From Nitrosomonas sp. (GTDB lineage Bacteria > Pseudomonadota > Gammaproteobacteria > Burkholderiales > Nitrosomonadaceae), in the NCBI GenBank assembly GCA_016721865.1, contig JADKHF010000001.1, positions 1-64,000 of the forward strand: a stretch of DNA of 64,000 bases, given 5' to 3'. Below the pieces are notes generated by a model. That model saw nothing but the letters and a program-made list of their open reading frames with translations, was not told the DNA's origin and made no database searches. Made by a program: the position numbers and the translations under genes. This document shows, piece by piece, positions 47,313 through 56,352 of this stretch (position 1 is its first letter; the number at the start of each line of letters is the position of its first letter).

Positions 47313-47490
47313 TCAGTTTGAAAAACGAGGATACAAACGCGCCATTTTGCGACGAGCATCCTGAGAGGTGAAGCGCCAATTGACGGGAGCAGCTTTGGCA
47401 TTGCGGGCATTGATATTTGCCTCTACTTCACGGCGTAGATGATCTTTGTCTGGAATGCGTTGTGTCAGGCACATGCTGGACAATACAGCC
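47313..47490 (-). pseudogene. IS630-family transposase, C-terminal remnant
   Basis: The minus-strand frame ends ELAVLSSMCLTQRIPDKDHL, then REVEANINARN, VNWRFTSQDARRKMARLYP and RF. This is the characteristic end of a subgroup of IS630 transposases (INWRFTTxDARxKLxxLYP). It differs from the IS630 copy at 43.7 kb. Nothing of the catalytic core remains. The remaining part of 46982-47496 codes for nothing recognisable. Confidence 0.75.
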
Positions 47491-47496
47491 AGTTCA

Positions 47497-47612
47497 GAAG
47501 CCTGGGGCCAGGTCGCGAATTGAGAATATAGCTGATGAATTAAGTGTGGTTTTGTTTTGTGCCCTTGTTGTGTGCGTTGCCGGTGTTGGATTCGTGATAC
47601 TGTATCTAACCC
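47497..47612 (+). repeat. Dispersed repeat, copy A
   Basis: The unit runs GGGGCCAGGTCGCGAATTGA, a variable AT part, GCTGATGAATT, a T-rich block, CCCTTGTTGTGTGCGTTGCC, then GGTGTTGGATTCGTGATACTG. Copy B at 48683-48800 has the same order and spacing with about 20 percent differences, and copy C at 16140-16210 keeps the right-hand part. Copy A ends just before the desaturase start. No coding frame or inverted ends are evident. Confidence 0.7.
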
Positions 47613-47658
47613 CAACCGCGTTCGCTTTGGACATTCAACAAAAGCTGAAATTGAGATT

Positions 47659-48628
47659 ATGGACATGCACCAGGATTATTCAAATGGGTATAGCCCGCTG
47701 CGTGAGCGCCTCATGTCCGAAACCATGGGCGAGTATAGAACTTTTCTACAAAGCCTGACCGCTGATTATAAAAAAGTATGGCGCGATATTGCTTTGGGCT
47801 ATTTCATTCTGATCATTTGTCTTTATGTCATCAGCCTGAGTACTTCACTCATCTGGATTTTGTTGACAATTCCCTTCGGTGCTCTGGTGATTGGCTATTG
47901 GGTGGCTTATCTTCAACTTTTTCTGCATGAAGGGGCACATTATAATCTGGCTGCTAATCGTAAAATCAATGACGCAATATGCGATTACCTGGATGGTCGG
48001 CACATCAATTAAAGATTATCGCGTCAAGCATTTTCAGCATCATCGTAAACTCGGGCAACATGACGATACAGAAGCATCCTACTTCAATGCGCTGACCCCA
48101 CGTTTTATTTTTTCAATGCTGCTCTGGATTTATGCCCTGCAGGTCATCTTGTCCCGATCAAAAATCAAACCTGAAGCCGATTCAAATCATGCAGAATCTG
48201 CAGGAAATATTCCCTTATTGCGCGGTATTGCTATTCACGCCGTATTGATTATTACACTTCTGGCTTGCGGGGCATGGCCTTCGGCTCTTGCGTGGATTGG
48301 CGGAATGGGTATTGTTTTTCCCTTTTTTGGAGCGCTACGACAAATCCTCGAGCATCGCTCTGAAAAATCGAACCCAGCCATCGACTATAAAACCATCAGT
48401 CATGGTGCGATGACACGCGTTTTTGGTAACGACCTTTTCTCAAAAACATTTGGTGGCGCAGGATTTAACAAACACCTGCTTCACCACTGGGAGCCATCCC
48501 TGTCTTATACCCGGCTTGGTGATTTTGAAGATTATCTGATGAAAACATCAGCGTCATCAATTATCAGCGCAGAAATCCAATTACCTCAAAACATTTCTGA
48601 AATATACAAACATGATAATGCAAACTGA
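47659..48628 (+). pseudogene. Membrane fatty acid desaturase family protein, one frameshift
   Basis: Di-iron membrane desaturase or hydroxylase. The first frame (MDMHQDYSNGYSPLRERL, helices around YFILIICLYVISLSTSLIWI and TIPFGALVIGYWVAYLQLFL) carries the first histidine box HEGAHY. It shifts near 47975-47985, after DAICDYL, into a frame with KDYRVKHFQHHRKLG (second box), RQILEHRSE and KHLLHHWEP (third box). Length after repair is about 322 residues. Copies A and B of the dispersed repeat lie on either side, and the 3' end overlaps a truncated zinc-ribbon gene. The substrate is unknown. Confidence 0.82.
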
Positions 48629-48752
48629 ACAAACCGCTATCACTTGCCTTGCCTGTGGTAGCGATCACCTTTTGATCTATCTGGAAGCATGGGCCAGGTC
48701 GCGAATTGAGTTTGAGCATATGGCTGATGAATTCAGTATGATTTTTTTGTAA
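48612..48752 (+). pseudogene. Zinc-ribbon start of a methyltransferase-like gene, cut off by the repeat
   Basis: The frame overlaps the desaturase end and reads MIMQTEQTAITCLACGSDHL, then LIYLEAW and so on to 48752. A C-x2-C-G-x2 pattern at the very N-terminus is typical of the zinc-binding domain that precedes class I SAM methyltransferases acting on deoxysugars or in natural-product loci. From residue 25 onward (48685) the sequence is copy B of the dispersed repeat, so the gene is truncated exactly there. Overlap with the desaturase suggests both once formed an operon. Confidence 0.55.
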
Positions 48753-48800
48753 CCTTGTTGTGTGTGTCGCCGGTATTGGATTTGTGATTCTGATCCCATC
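48683..48800 (+). repeat. Dispersed repeat, copy B
   Basis: GGGCCAGGTCGCGAATTGAG starts the shared part, followed by GCTGATGAATT, a T-run, CCTTGTTGTGTGTGTCGCCGG and TATTGGATTTGTGATTCTG, in the same order as copy A. With copy A it brackets the desaturase as direct repeats about 1.2 kb apart. Bases 48801-48997, up to the esterase start, are AT-rich and probably contain its promoter. Confidence 0.7.
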
Positions 48801-48997
48801 GCTTTGCGTATACGAATAGCCAGGAATTTCGACATTAAAACTTATGCAGAGTATACTTTTCCTATAAATGTCTCATTCAAATAGTTCCATTTTCTTTATA
48901 TATCAAATTATTACGAGACATTCATAAACTATGGCGGCACTCAATAATAGTGCAAATAGCTTATTTATATGCTCTACATCCTCAAAGGAAGTTAATC

Positions 48998-49984
48998 TTG
49001 AAAAAAAATCTCGTCTATCTTTCATCGTTATTATCCGGCTTATTACTTAGCGTCAATGTTCTTGCCACTACTTTAAGCAGTATTTATGTATTCGGCGACA
49101 GCCTTTCGGATGCAGGCAGTAATCCTTCTGCAGTTTTGAGTATATACAATCTGCTGGGAGGCAACTGCGATCCCGCTCATCCTTGCCCGCCTTATGTGAA
49201 TGGCCATTATTCGAATGGTCCAACTGCTCCTGAATATCTTGCCAATTCCATACTTTCGGGTGGCGCTAATCCGACCAATTTCTTCAGCTTCGCTGTTTCC
49301 GGTGCAACCAGTGGTATCGGTAATTATGGTGACGGAGGATCAGCCACTGCCCCTGGTTTATATGGGCTTCCTGGCATGTATCAGGAACTGGGACATTATT
49401 TGTCACTCTCGGGAGGTAGTGCCGACTCCAATGCATTGTATTTTGTGTGGGGAGGTGCAAATGATTTTCTGACATTCGACTCACCCATCACCGCCGCACA
49501 AAATATAGCGAGCTATGTTGGCGCACTGGCTAATATCGGAGCAACCCGTATTCTTATTCCCAATCTTCCTGATCTAAGCCTTACCCCTTTTGTACAGGAT
49601 GCAAGCCTGATTCCTCAGGCCCAGGCATTTTCACTAAGCTTCAATGCCGAGTTGGCTTTGCAAATTGATGGATTGAATTTGCTGTTTCCGAGTGTCAATA
49701 TTATTGAGTTTGATACCTTCACCTTTTTGAATAATGTTGTATCCAATCCGGGTGGTTTTGGTATTACCGATTCGCATTCTGCCTGTCTTTCTTCACTGGA
49801 TGCATGCGCCAATCCAGATGAGTATGTGTTTTGGGATGGATTTCATCCGACTACCCATGCACATGCGCTCATATCCTCAGCCATTGCAAGTGCGGTTCCA
49901 GAACCGGAAACCTACGCCATGCTACTGGTTGGTTTATGCGCACTCGGTTTCATGGCACGTCGCAGAAAAGAAACAGTTGTGTAA
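48998..49984 (+). CDS. GDSL-family esterase/lipase with PEP-CTERM sorting tail
   Basis: Exported hydrolase. A TTG start with AAGGAAG 8 bases upstream gives a signal peptide (KKNLVYLSSLLSGLLLSVNVLA). A GTG at 48950 is possible but would add an atypical leader. GDSL blocks: IYVFGDSLSDAG (nucleophile serine, near residue 30), the block II glycine in FFSFAVSGATSG, block III in FVWGGANDFL, and block V DGFHPTTHAH with the catalytic Asp-His. The end is a PEP-CTERM signal: VPEPETYAMLLVGL, a hydrophobic stretch and ARRRKE. This implies an exosortase elsewhere in the genome and delivery to the cell surface or matrix. Confidence 0.9.
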   Translation: MKKNLVYLSSLLSGLLLSVNVLATTLSSIYVFGDSLSDAGSNPSAVLSIYNLLGGNCDPAHPCPPYVNGHYSNGPTAPEYLANSILSGGANPTNFFSFAVSGATSGIGNYGDGGSATAPGLYGLPGMYQELGHYLSLSGGSADSNALYFVWGGANDFLTFDSPITAAQNIASYVGALANIGATRILIPNLPDLSLTPFVQDASLIPQAQAFSLSFNAELALQIDGLNLLFPSVNIIEFDTFTFLNNVVSNPGGFGITDSHSACLSSLDACANPDEYVFWDGFHPTTHAHALISSAIASAVPEPETYAMLLVGLCALGFMARRRKETVV

Positions 49985-50125
49985 TCCTGAAAAATACGAT
50001 GGCAGACCCCAACGGCTTTAACCCCAACGACTGTGTTGGACGCTCCTTTCTTTTAAGTGGCTATTGCAGCATCCCTGCTTTGGCATTTTGATTTCGTTTT
50101 GTGTAGTGGGCGTCCATTCCGTTAC

Positions 50126-50677
50126 CTAGAATCGGTAACCGAAACGTCCGCCCAAGGTATCCATCCCTTCATTGGAATTAGCGAGATAGGCATTAGAGAC
50201 GTGATCAAAGTACACGGATAATGAACTTTTGCTACTGAGGCGATAGCCGATTTCGATCGGAATGTGAAACAGAACCCTTGATCCAAGGGCTTTGCGGTCA
50301 TTGTGCTGCGGATGGAGCTTGCCATCATGGATCGCCCCGCCCAAACCAATGCCAAAAAACATACCGCTCGCGTGCTCATATTGCCAGCGAAGGCCGGAAT
50401 AAAGCTTGGACGTATCACCGTTGGTATTTACCGATCCGCCTAAAGCGGGACGAACGGTTCCGCCGAGAAATTTGATCTGCGGCGAGAAAATACCTTCCAG
50501 ATTGAGATCAACGCCGCGCTCACGACGGAAGCCACTCCACAAATCACCCGTGTCATGATCAAGCACGCCGAACTTAACCTCGTGCAGCCAGGTGGATACC
50601 CTCCGCTCATCCGCATATACAGGAAATGAAATAACACAACCCAAGCAACAAACAAATACTTTAATCTGTGCACGCAT
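50126..50677 (-). CDS. PagL-like lipid A 3-O-deacylase (acyloxyacyl hydrolase)
   Basis: An outer-membrane beta-barrel of 183 residues with a signal peptide (QIKVFVCCLGCVISFPVYA). Typical features are alternating aromatic strands, GGAIHDGKL, and the C-terminal active-site segment FDHVSNAYLANSNEGMDTLG, with the His-x-Ser-Asn-Ala pattern of PagL. It ends in GGRFGYRF with a terminal phenylalanine, as outer-membrane proteins do. It would remove an acyl chain from lipid A. It is intact. Confidence 0.85.
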   Translation of the reverse strand: MRAQIKVFVCCLGCVISFPVYADERRVSTWLHEVKFGVLDHDTGDLWSGFRRERGVDLNLEGIFSPQIKFLGGTVRPALGGSVNTNGDTSKLYSGLRWQYEHASGMFFGIGLGGAIHDGKLHPQHNDRKALGSRVLFHIPIEIGYRLSSKSSLSVYFDHVSNAYLANSNEGMDTLGGRFGYRF

Positions 50678-50981
50678 GATCAGATCCTTCCCTTAAGTTC
50701 CTGATGATTACTTTATGGCTTATCGGGTGCAGTAATGCACCTGTGTCTTATACCACACTACTTGTTCGCTAAAACATACCCTATCGGTGTACGTATTGAT
50801 TGCGGTTGTCAGGAGATGGCATGTTGCAGCTTCAATTACAGAGTTAAGGCAAATCGAGCAAACATAGGGTCGCGAATTGAGAAAATAAACGGGGGATGCG
50901 ATCCAATAAAGCCAGCCCCCTTTTAGTTTGGTATATTAAACCGATCATTATTGTCATGCAGCGTGATCGAATCGGCGCTTC
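50678..50981. other. Gap with a fragment of the dispersed repeat
   Basis: This 304-base interval between the deacylase and the LysR-type gene codes for nothing recognisable. GGGTCGCGAATTGAG at 50867-50881 repeats the left part of copies A and B. Just after it, GGGGG (50891-50895) and CCCCC (50918-50923) followed by TTTT could form a weak hairpin, too imperfect to call a terminator. Confidence 0.4.
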
Positions 50982-51911
50982 TTAACGCATGCTTTGCGTT
51001 TGCAAACACAAATCCCAATAAGGCAATCCTTCAAATCGCTTGATGAGAAAATCGACAAATGCCCTGACGCGTTGCGAGAGGTGGCGTGTTTGCGGATAAA
51101 TGGCATAGGCGGCGAGTTGTGGAAATTGGTATTCAGTCAAAGTGGCATCAATGCGCCACTTTTGATTTCTTTATACACGATGAAAAGTTGGCATCAGCAC
51201 AATTCCCAGACCATCGACGGCGGCATCACGAAGAAATTCGCCATTGCTGGCATTTAAGCAGGGAGTTATTTTGGTTTTGATCAATTGAGCTTCAGCGTCG
51301 TACAAATTCCAGTTTTCAAAATTGCTGATCAGGTTATACACCAGACAGCGGTGATTAATGAGTTCTTCCGGCGATTGCGGTGTACCCATGCGTTCGAGGT
51401 AAGCCGGGCTGGCGCACATAACGGCCCGGATCGGGGCAAGACGGCGCGCGATTAAGCTGGAGTCTGGCAAACTGGCGATACGAATGGCCAGATCAAAACC
51501 TTCTGCAAGAATATCCACTTGGCGATCATTAAAATCCAGGTCGAATTCAATGTCTGGATGCGCCTGTAAAAACGCATTAATCGCCGGTCCCAGATGCATC
51601 AAACCAAAACTCAGCGGCACAGCCACTTTCAAACTGCCTTTCAAGGCGCCATGAAATTGCGATGTGGCATGCTCGGCTTCGAGGATGTCGGCAAGGATGC
51701 GCACGGATTGTTGATAAAAGGCGCGTCCGCAGTCGGTCAAATTCATTTGCCGGGTGGTGCGATGAAATAATTCAACACCGAGATGCTCCTCGAGTTCTTT
51801 CAAACGCCGGCTAACCACTGATTTGGCTACGTCCATGTGATCGGCGGCGGCGCTAATGCTACCGGCCTCAACGACGCGCACAAACGCGTTCATATTTTCA
51901 AATCGATCCAT
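50982..51911 (-). pseudogene. LysR-family transcriptional regulator, frameshifted in the C-terminus
   Basis: DNA-binding activator/repressor divergent from the pirin-DoxX pair, the usual target arrangement. Residues 1-60 carry the winged helix (MNAFVRVVEAGSISAAADHM, KSVVSRRLKELEEHLGVELF). The effector domain is good as far as GLGIVLMPTF (51180). The frame then stops, but shifted frames give IVYKEIKSGAL, YAIYPQTRHLSQRVRAFVDF and LIKRFEGLPYWD, with a stop at 50982, the expected LysR end. At least two one-base changes lie near 51177 and 51140. The divergent gap 51912-52039 should hold its operator; no sure site is named. Confidence 0.85.
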
Positions 51912-52039
51912 TGGATTGTCTCATTGTTGCTTATATCAGAACAGTTATTTCTTTTGATAGCTATTTATTCTTATTATTGCAACCATGATAATGCTTCCAG
52001 CAAACTTGTCATAAAGATTTTTTACCGGAAAAGGAGAAA

Positions 52040-52912
52040 ATGATGAATACACCCGTTAGCGCGACAAGATTAATTCCCGCTGTGGCAGTACCGGAAGGCG
52101 CCGGTGTTACAGTGCATCGCACGATCGGAACACCGGCATTGCGCAATTATGATCCATTCCTGTTGCTGGATCACATCAGCAGCAATAACCCGGAGGATTA
52201 TATTGCCGGTTTCCCGTCTCACCCGCATCGTGGGTTCAGTACATTCACGTACCTCATCGATGGTCATATGGCGCATCAGGACAGTATGGGCAATACCGGC
52301 GACCTGGGGCCCGGCTCCGCGCAGTGGATGAAAGCCGCCAGCGGCGTTATCCATTCCGAAATGCCGCAACAGGAAAACGGTTTGTTACGCGGATTTCAAC
52401 TGTGGATTAACTTGCCCGCAGCGAATAAGCTGGATCATCCTGAATATCAGGAATTTTCCGCAGCGGCATTTCCTGTGGTGGAAACGCCGGAGTATAGACT
52501 GAAGGTGTTAATCGGCCATTTTGCCGATGTGAGTGCGCCGATTGTGGATAACATTACCGGTGTGTCTTATTTTGATGTGCAGGTACAGCCCGGCAAGCGT
52601 TTTCAGCATCACTTGCCGGATGGAAACAATAGCTTTCTGTATGTGTTCGAGGGTAGGGGGCAGCTCAATGAACAAATTGTGTCGCTGCATTCCCTCGTTA
52701 CATTGGAGACAGATCACAATTCGTTCGACTTTATCGCAGGAGAAACGGATGCACGTTTTGTCGTCGTGAGCGGCAAACCGATTCATGAACCGATTGTTCA
52801 ATACGGACCATTTGTGATGAACTCCCGAGAGCAAATTGATCAGGCGATGAAAGATTTTCAGTCTAATAATTTTGTGCGTGATCGTGCGTGGATCAAGCGC
52901 GATAAAAAATGA
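52040..52912 (+). CDS. Pirin-family cupin protein
   Basis: A 290-residue bicupin metal protein. Iron-ligand region: GFPSHPHRGFSTFTYLIDGH near residue 57, and later SGVIHSEMPQQENG near 102, which give the three histidines and one glutamate of pirins. The C-terminal cupin contains YLYVFEGRGQ-like sequence and FVVVSGKPIHEPIVQYGPFV. AAGGAGAAA precedes two adjacent ATGs at 52040 and 52043. Pirins are quercetinase-like or redox-sensing. It lies 25 bases before doxX and is transcribed away from the LysR-type gene, a classic stress-responsive set. Confidence 0.92.
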   Translation: MMNTPVSATRLIPAVAVPEGAGVTVHRTIGTPALRNYDPFLLLDHISSNNPEDYIAGFPSHPHRGFSTFTYLIDGHMAHQDSMGNTGDLGPGSAQWMKAASGVIHSEMPQQENGLLRGFQLWINLPAANKLDHPEYQEFSAAAFPVVETPEYRLKVLIGHFADVSAPIVDNITGVSYFDVQVQPGKRFQHHLPDGNNSFLYVFEGRGQLNEQIVSLHSLVTLETDHNSFDFIAGETDARFVVVSGKPIHEPIVQYGPFVMNSREQIDQAMKDFQSNNFVRDRAWIKRDKK

Positions 52913-52937
52913 TTAACCAATTTTTAAGGAGATTCAA

Positions 52938-53318
52938 ATGGAAAAAATCAGTCAATTGGTAGCACGGCTATTTCTCGGGCAGATCTTTTTGCTTTCCGGT
53001 ATTTTTAAAATAAGCGGATACGAAGGCACGCAGGGCTATATGGATGCGATGGGTGTGCCGGGTATGCTATTGCCGCTGGTGATATTGCTCGAAGTAGGCG
53101 GTGGTTTGGCGATCATTGCGGGATGGCAAACTCGAATAATTTCGATTGCACTGGCAGTGTTTGCGGTTGTTGCTGCAGTGATTTTTCACAATAATTTTTC
53201 CGATCAGATGCAGATGATCATGTTCATGAAGAATGTTGCGCTAGCGGGGGGCTTCATACTATTGGCTGTTCATGGTGCAGGGGGTTACAGTCTTGATAGC
53301 CGCCGTATTGTGTCATAA
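52938..53318 (+). CDS. DoxX-family membrane protein
   Basis: A 126-residue protein of four helices: LVARLFLGQIFLLSGIFKIS with the conserved start, MLLPLVILLEVGGGLAIIAG, IISIALAVFAVVAAVIFHNN, and KNVALAGGFILLAVHGAGG. This is the DoxX/YphA pattern, linked to thiol/redox homeostasis. AAGGAG precedes the ATG. It is coupled to the pirin gene and followed by a small mobile-like element. It is intact. Confidence 0.9.
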   Translation: MEKISQLVARLFLGQIFLLSGIFKISGYEGTQGYMDAMGVPGMLLPLVILLEVGGGLAIIAGWQTRIISIALAVFAVVAAVIFHNNFSDQMQMIMFMKNVALAGGFILLAVHGAGGYSLDSRRIVS

Positions 53319-53340
53319 GGGATTGATTCATTGACTCTAG

Positions 53341-53499
53341 GAGGCTATCCGAGAATAGAGTAATCTACTGCGGAGAAGCCATTTTGGTCATATTTTCCGA
53401 TTATTTTCGTTAAATAGAGCAACTATTCGCCTAAAATGATCGAAAAATCTGCCTCAAAATGGCTTCTCCTCGCTACGATCACTATTCTCGGACAGCCTC
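53341..53499. mobile_element. 159-bp non-autonomous element, IS5-like, inserted at CTAG
   Basis: GAGGCTATCCGAGAATAG (53341-53358) and the complement of 53482-53499 (GAGGCTGTCCGAGAATAG) differ at one base. Similarity continues inward through GGAGAAGCCATTTTG to about 50 bases, giving a long hairpin. CTAG flanks both sides (53337-53340 and 53500-53503), the target duplication used by IS5-type elements. No coding frame lies inside. The right CTAG supplies the TAG stop of the neighbouring minus-strand gene. The long stem may also stop transcription between the converging genes. Confidence 0.8.
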
Positions 53500-54509
53500 C
53501 TAGGATTTCAGCGCCATACGCTCCATCAGATAGCACAGACAATCCTGACGAATAATCGGAATATCCCGAGTCAGCATGGCAGGCATGACCGGACGCCGTG
53601 TTATCAACTCACCCGCTTTGACTTCGAAGTAATAGCCGCTGATATCCTGGCCTGTTTCATTACGGGCTTGCAGGGGCATCAAATTTGTCTCTGATACGAA
53701 GCCCAGGCGGGTACCAGGCTCAAGCTCGCGGAAATTGTAATGATCTATGGTTTCTTCCAAGCACAGGTTCGATAAACTGGCGCCCACACTTAGACTGATC
53801 GTTTCCGGAACAGTAACAACAGCTACACTATGGAACAAATTCAGATCATGTTTGGGAACCGGGTGGGCAGGAAATCTGGATAAATGCAATGCACCTTCCA
53901 CAAAAGCAGCTGCATGTTCTATTCCGCCTACGCCTCCAGGCTTGCCACACTCCAGCGTAACGGCGGGACAAAGATGAGCGAAGGCTTCAGACTGAACTCC
54001 CTTGGGCGTAGTAAAGTACACAACAATGCGTGAAAACATTGTGGCCAAGTGCAGGAAATTATCATCCAGCCGGTTGATGCAAGCGTAGTGCGGGTTTAAT
54101 CCACTGTTGTTGTGAATGTCAATGCTGGCAAACACACCGCGTTGCATCATTATTTTGACTACTTTTCGTGTCATCCGATGCTCTGAAGCGTTTGCATCGG
54201 CATCTGCCGACCATACGCGGTTATAATCCAACTGATTCTCCAGCCGGCGTAGACCTTGACGCGCAGCTTCAATATTTCCGATAAAAAGTGAAAGGGCGCG
54301 CGGCAAGTTAGTATTTTGATATTTCTTTAATACGCCTGCATCGCTTTCAAACCGGTATCTTCATTACCATGCAGTAAAATAGATACAAACAGTGGTGTAT
54401 CCCGCCGCCCCGGAAGATGAATCAAAGTGGGCCCGGGTAAAATGGTATATAGCTTACTGGCTTCGACTTGCAGCAATCCATCGGGTAAATAATCCAGTTC
54501 AGTTAACAT
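53500..54509 (-). pseudogene. M14-type amidohydrolase (succinylglutamate desuccinylase/aspartoacylase family), one frameshift
   Basis: Zinc hydrolase related to aspartoacylase. The N-terminal piece from 54509 has LPGPTLIHLPGRRDTPLFVS and the metal site SILLHGNEDTGLKAMQ. A missing T near 54325 shifts the frame; the second piece gives RALSLFIGNIEAARQGLRRL, DYNRVWSAD, FASIDIHNNSGLNPHYA with the second zinc histidine, and AVTLECGKPGG with the catalytic glutamate. After repair it is ~336 residues. It starts 3 bases after the stop of the ligase gene, so the two act together. The TAG stop lies in the CTAG target of the adjacent element. Confidence 0.8.
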
Positions 54510-54511
54510 GC

Positions 54512-55936
54512 TTACAGTTCCCACTCGTGAACAGGCGCGCCACTGCGTTGCCTTTCAAGATAAGCTGCAACAAGGCACAAACTGTCCGCCCGATGTTTCT
54601 CGCGATAACTCCGTTGCCAAACGGCGCCGGTCTGACCGGTTTGAATCCGTGTTTCCAGGATACCGAGGTAATGATTGATGTCCGGCTTGTTGATATTCAA
54701 TGCTTCCAGGCCGTGCCGCGCCATTGGCAAAATTTCTTGCAGCAGCAATGTTTTTGCATCAGTGGTGCTGCCATCCAGCCAGGTCATCGGCGCGCGCAAT
54801 CCATCACGCGCCGCAGCATAGAAATTATTGCGGGCCTGCTCAAAACCAAGTCTGGATTCGGGCGTATCGCTCAGGCTGGCAAGAAAACGGGCAAGACCGA
54901 AATACAAGGCGGCATTTGCCATCATGTCGGCAATCGTCGGGCCGGCAGGCAGTACGCGTTGCTCAATGCGCAGATGCGGAGTGCCATCCGGATCAAAGCC
55001 AATCAAGGGCCGAACCCAGCGCCAGATAGTGCCGTTATGTAATCTGAGGTGCGCGAACTGCTGGGGTGGACTATCCATCAGAATGGGTAATAAAACGGGA
55101 TGGGTTGCAAGATTATGCGCAAAGCACTCGAACAGAGACTCTCTCGCATAACCTTGTCCGAAACTGACCCGGTGATCTTCCAGACTTGATTCATCTACGA
55201 TTTCAACTGATTGCTCAAACAATGTGATGCGTGTTTCATCCCACAAATCGGCATCAAACAACAATGGGGAATTCCCCGCTGCGGCTAGCAAAGGTCCAGC
55301 CGCAATAATGGAAGCGTTAAAATAGCGCACTGCATCACGTTGAGCGCTTTGCAGGTGAATTTGAAACGATGTCGTGGCCGCTTCCAGCATGACATCCGGA
55401 TGATCGATATCCAGAATTTCACGCCCGTCGATACGGATGTGAAGCGATCGCCCAGCACGTTGTTTCAACACCTGCTCGTTTAAAGCACGATAGCGCTTGG
55501 AATCTGACATGTTGGCAAGGCAGAGATCCGCTTGCCGTACAGTGGGCAGAATGCCAACCATCATCAACACGCTGTCCATTGCATGTGCGACATCCTGGCA
55601 TTGTTGCCAATTCTGTCCCAATTCCCGGGCTAAGGCTGATAAAACATTTCCCTGGAGCCGCAAGGGTGCGCCATTAAGTTCCACATTAAAACGCGAGAGC
55701 TCGGGCACTACCAATGGATTGTTGAGGCGAGTCAAAAATGATTGATTAATCGGCGATGGAAAATAATTATGATCCACCAGCCAGGATTCCAGTTCATATC
55801 CGCCAATGTCCCCGATATCTGAAAAGCGACCTTCCGAAAGCTGAATTTGCAGCAGCTCTGCTTCATCAAACAGGCGGCGCTGATATACTTTGAAAGTCTC
55901 TTCGTTGAAGTGCGTCTGGGTAATCTCTTGGCCCAT
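54512..55936 (-). CDS. Glutamate-cysteine-ligase-2-like carboxylate-amine ligase
   Basis: A 474-residue ATP-dependent ligase of the GCS2/YbdK-like superfamily. It has EGRFSDIGDIGGYELESWLV (glutamate-binding start, about residue 38), RFNVELNGAPLRLQGN near 90, MVGILPTVRQADL near 125, LHIRIDGREILDIDHPDVML near 167, LEAATTSFQIHLQ near 187, and LRIEQRVLPAGPTIADMMAN near 325. The paired M14 hydrolase suggests a synthesise/cleave pair acting on a gamma-glutamyl or N-acyl amino acid. The true substrate is unknown. The gene is intact. Confidence 0.78.
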   Translation of the reverse strand: MGQEITQTHFNEETFKVYQRRLFDEAELLQIQLSEGRFSDIGDIGGYELESWLVDHNYFPSPINQSFLTRLNNPLVVPELSRFNVELNGAPLRLQGNVLSALARELGQNWQQCQDVAHAMDSVLMMVGILPTVRQADLCLANMSDSKRYRALNEQVLKQRAGRSLHIRIDGREILDIDHPDVMLEAATTSFQIHLQSAQRDAVRYFNASIIAAGPLLAAAGNSPLLFDADLWDETRITLFEQSVEIVDESSLEDHRVSFGQGYARESLFECFAHNLATHPVLLPILMDSPPQQFAHLRLHNGTIWRWVRPLIGFDPDGTPHLRIEQRVLPAGPTIADMMANAALYFGLARFLASLSDTPESRLGFEQARNNFYAAARDGLRAPMTWLDGSTTDAKTLLLQEILPMARHGLEALNINKPDINHYLGILETRIQTGQTGAVWQRSYREKHRADSLCLVAAYLERQRSGAPVHEWEL

Positions 55937-56352
55937 TTTTGATGCCTAAGTTGAAGGAATAACGCCGCAGCGGGTAGACAAGATAACAATCTTCTTGATA
56001 GTGGAAAATGTAACAAAGATTTGTGTTGAGGTCAAAACGGTGTGTCAATAACAATCAGAGATATCTGACAGAATATCCGGGTTAACATCCCAAGGTGGAA
56101 ATTTTTCAATGTTGTTTCTCCGAGAGTCGTCAGTCTTTTTGATTTAAGGAATTGGGTTGTTTGTAAGCGAGTTTCCTATCTTTTCATTTCAAGAGAAACT
56201 GTGCCGAGCAAATCAAATTGATTGTTGGATCAAGTTATGGATCGAGTTATGGCTTGTATCGTGCGATATAACAGACTAAACTTGGTTCCGGTATTTGTGG
56301 CTTGAAAGCCAAATTCTGACGACAGCATTTTTCACTCAAGAATCTATACCGC
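55937..56352. other. Intergenic region upstream of sdhC
   Basis: These 416 bases between the divergent ligase and sdhC genes show no coding frame with a ribosome site and no recognised RNA. They must carry both promoters. A short hairpin GTGGCTTGAAAGCCA near 56298 is the only local structure noticed. Confidence 0.5.

Noticed and set aside
47497..48800. Copies A and B plus the desaturase as a composite transposon
   Set aside because: The repeats encode no transposase and show no inverted ends or flanking duplication, so only the direct-repeat arrangement is reported.
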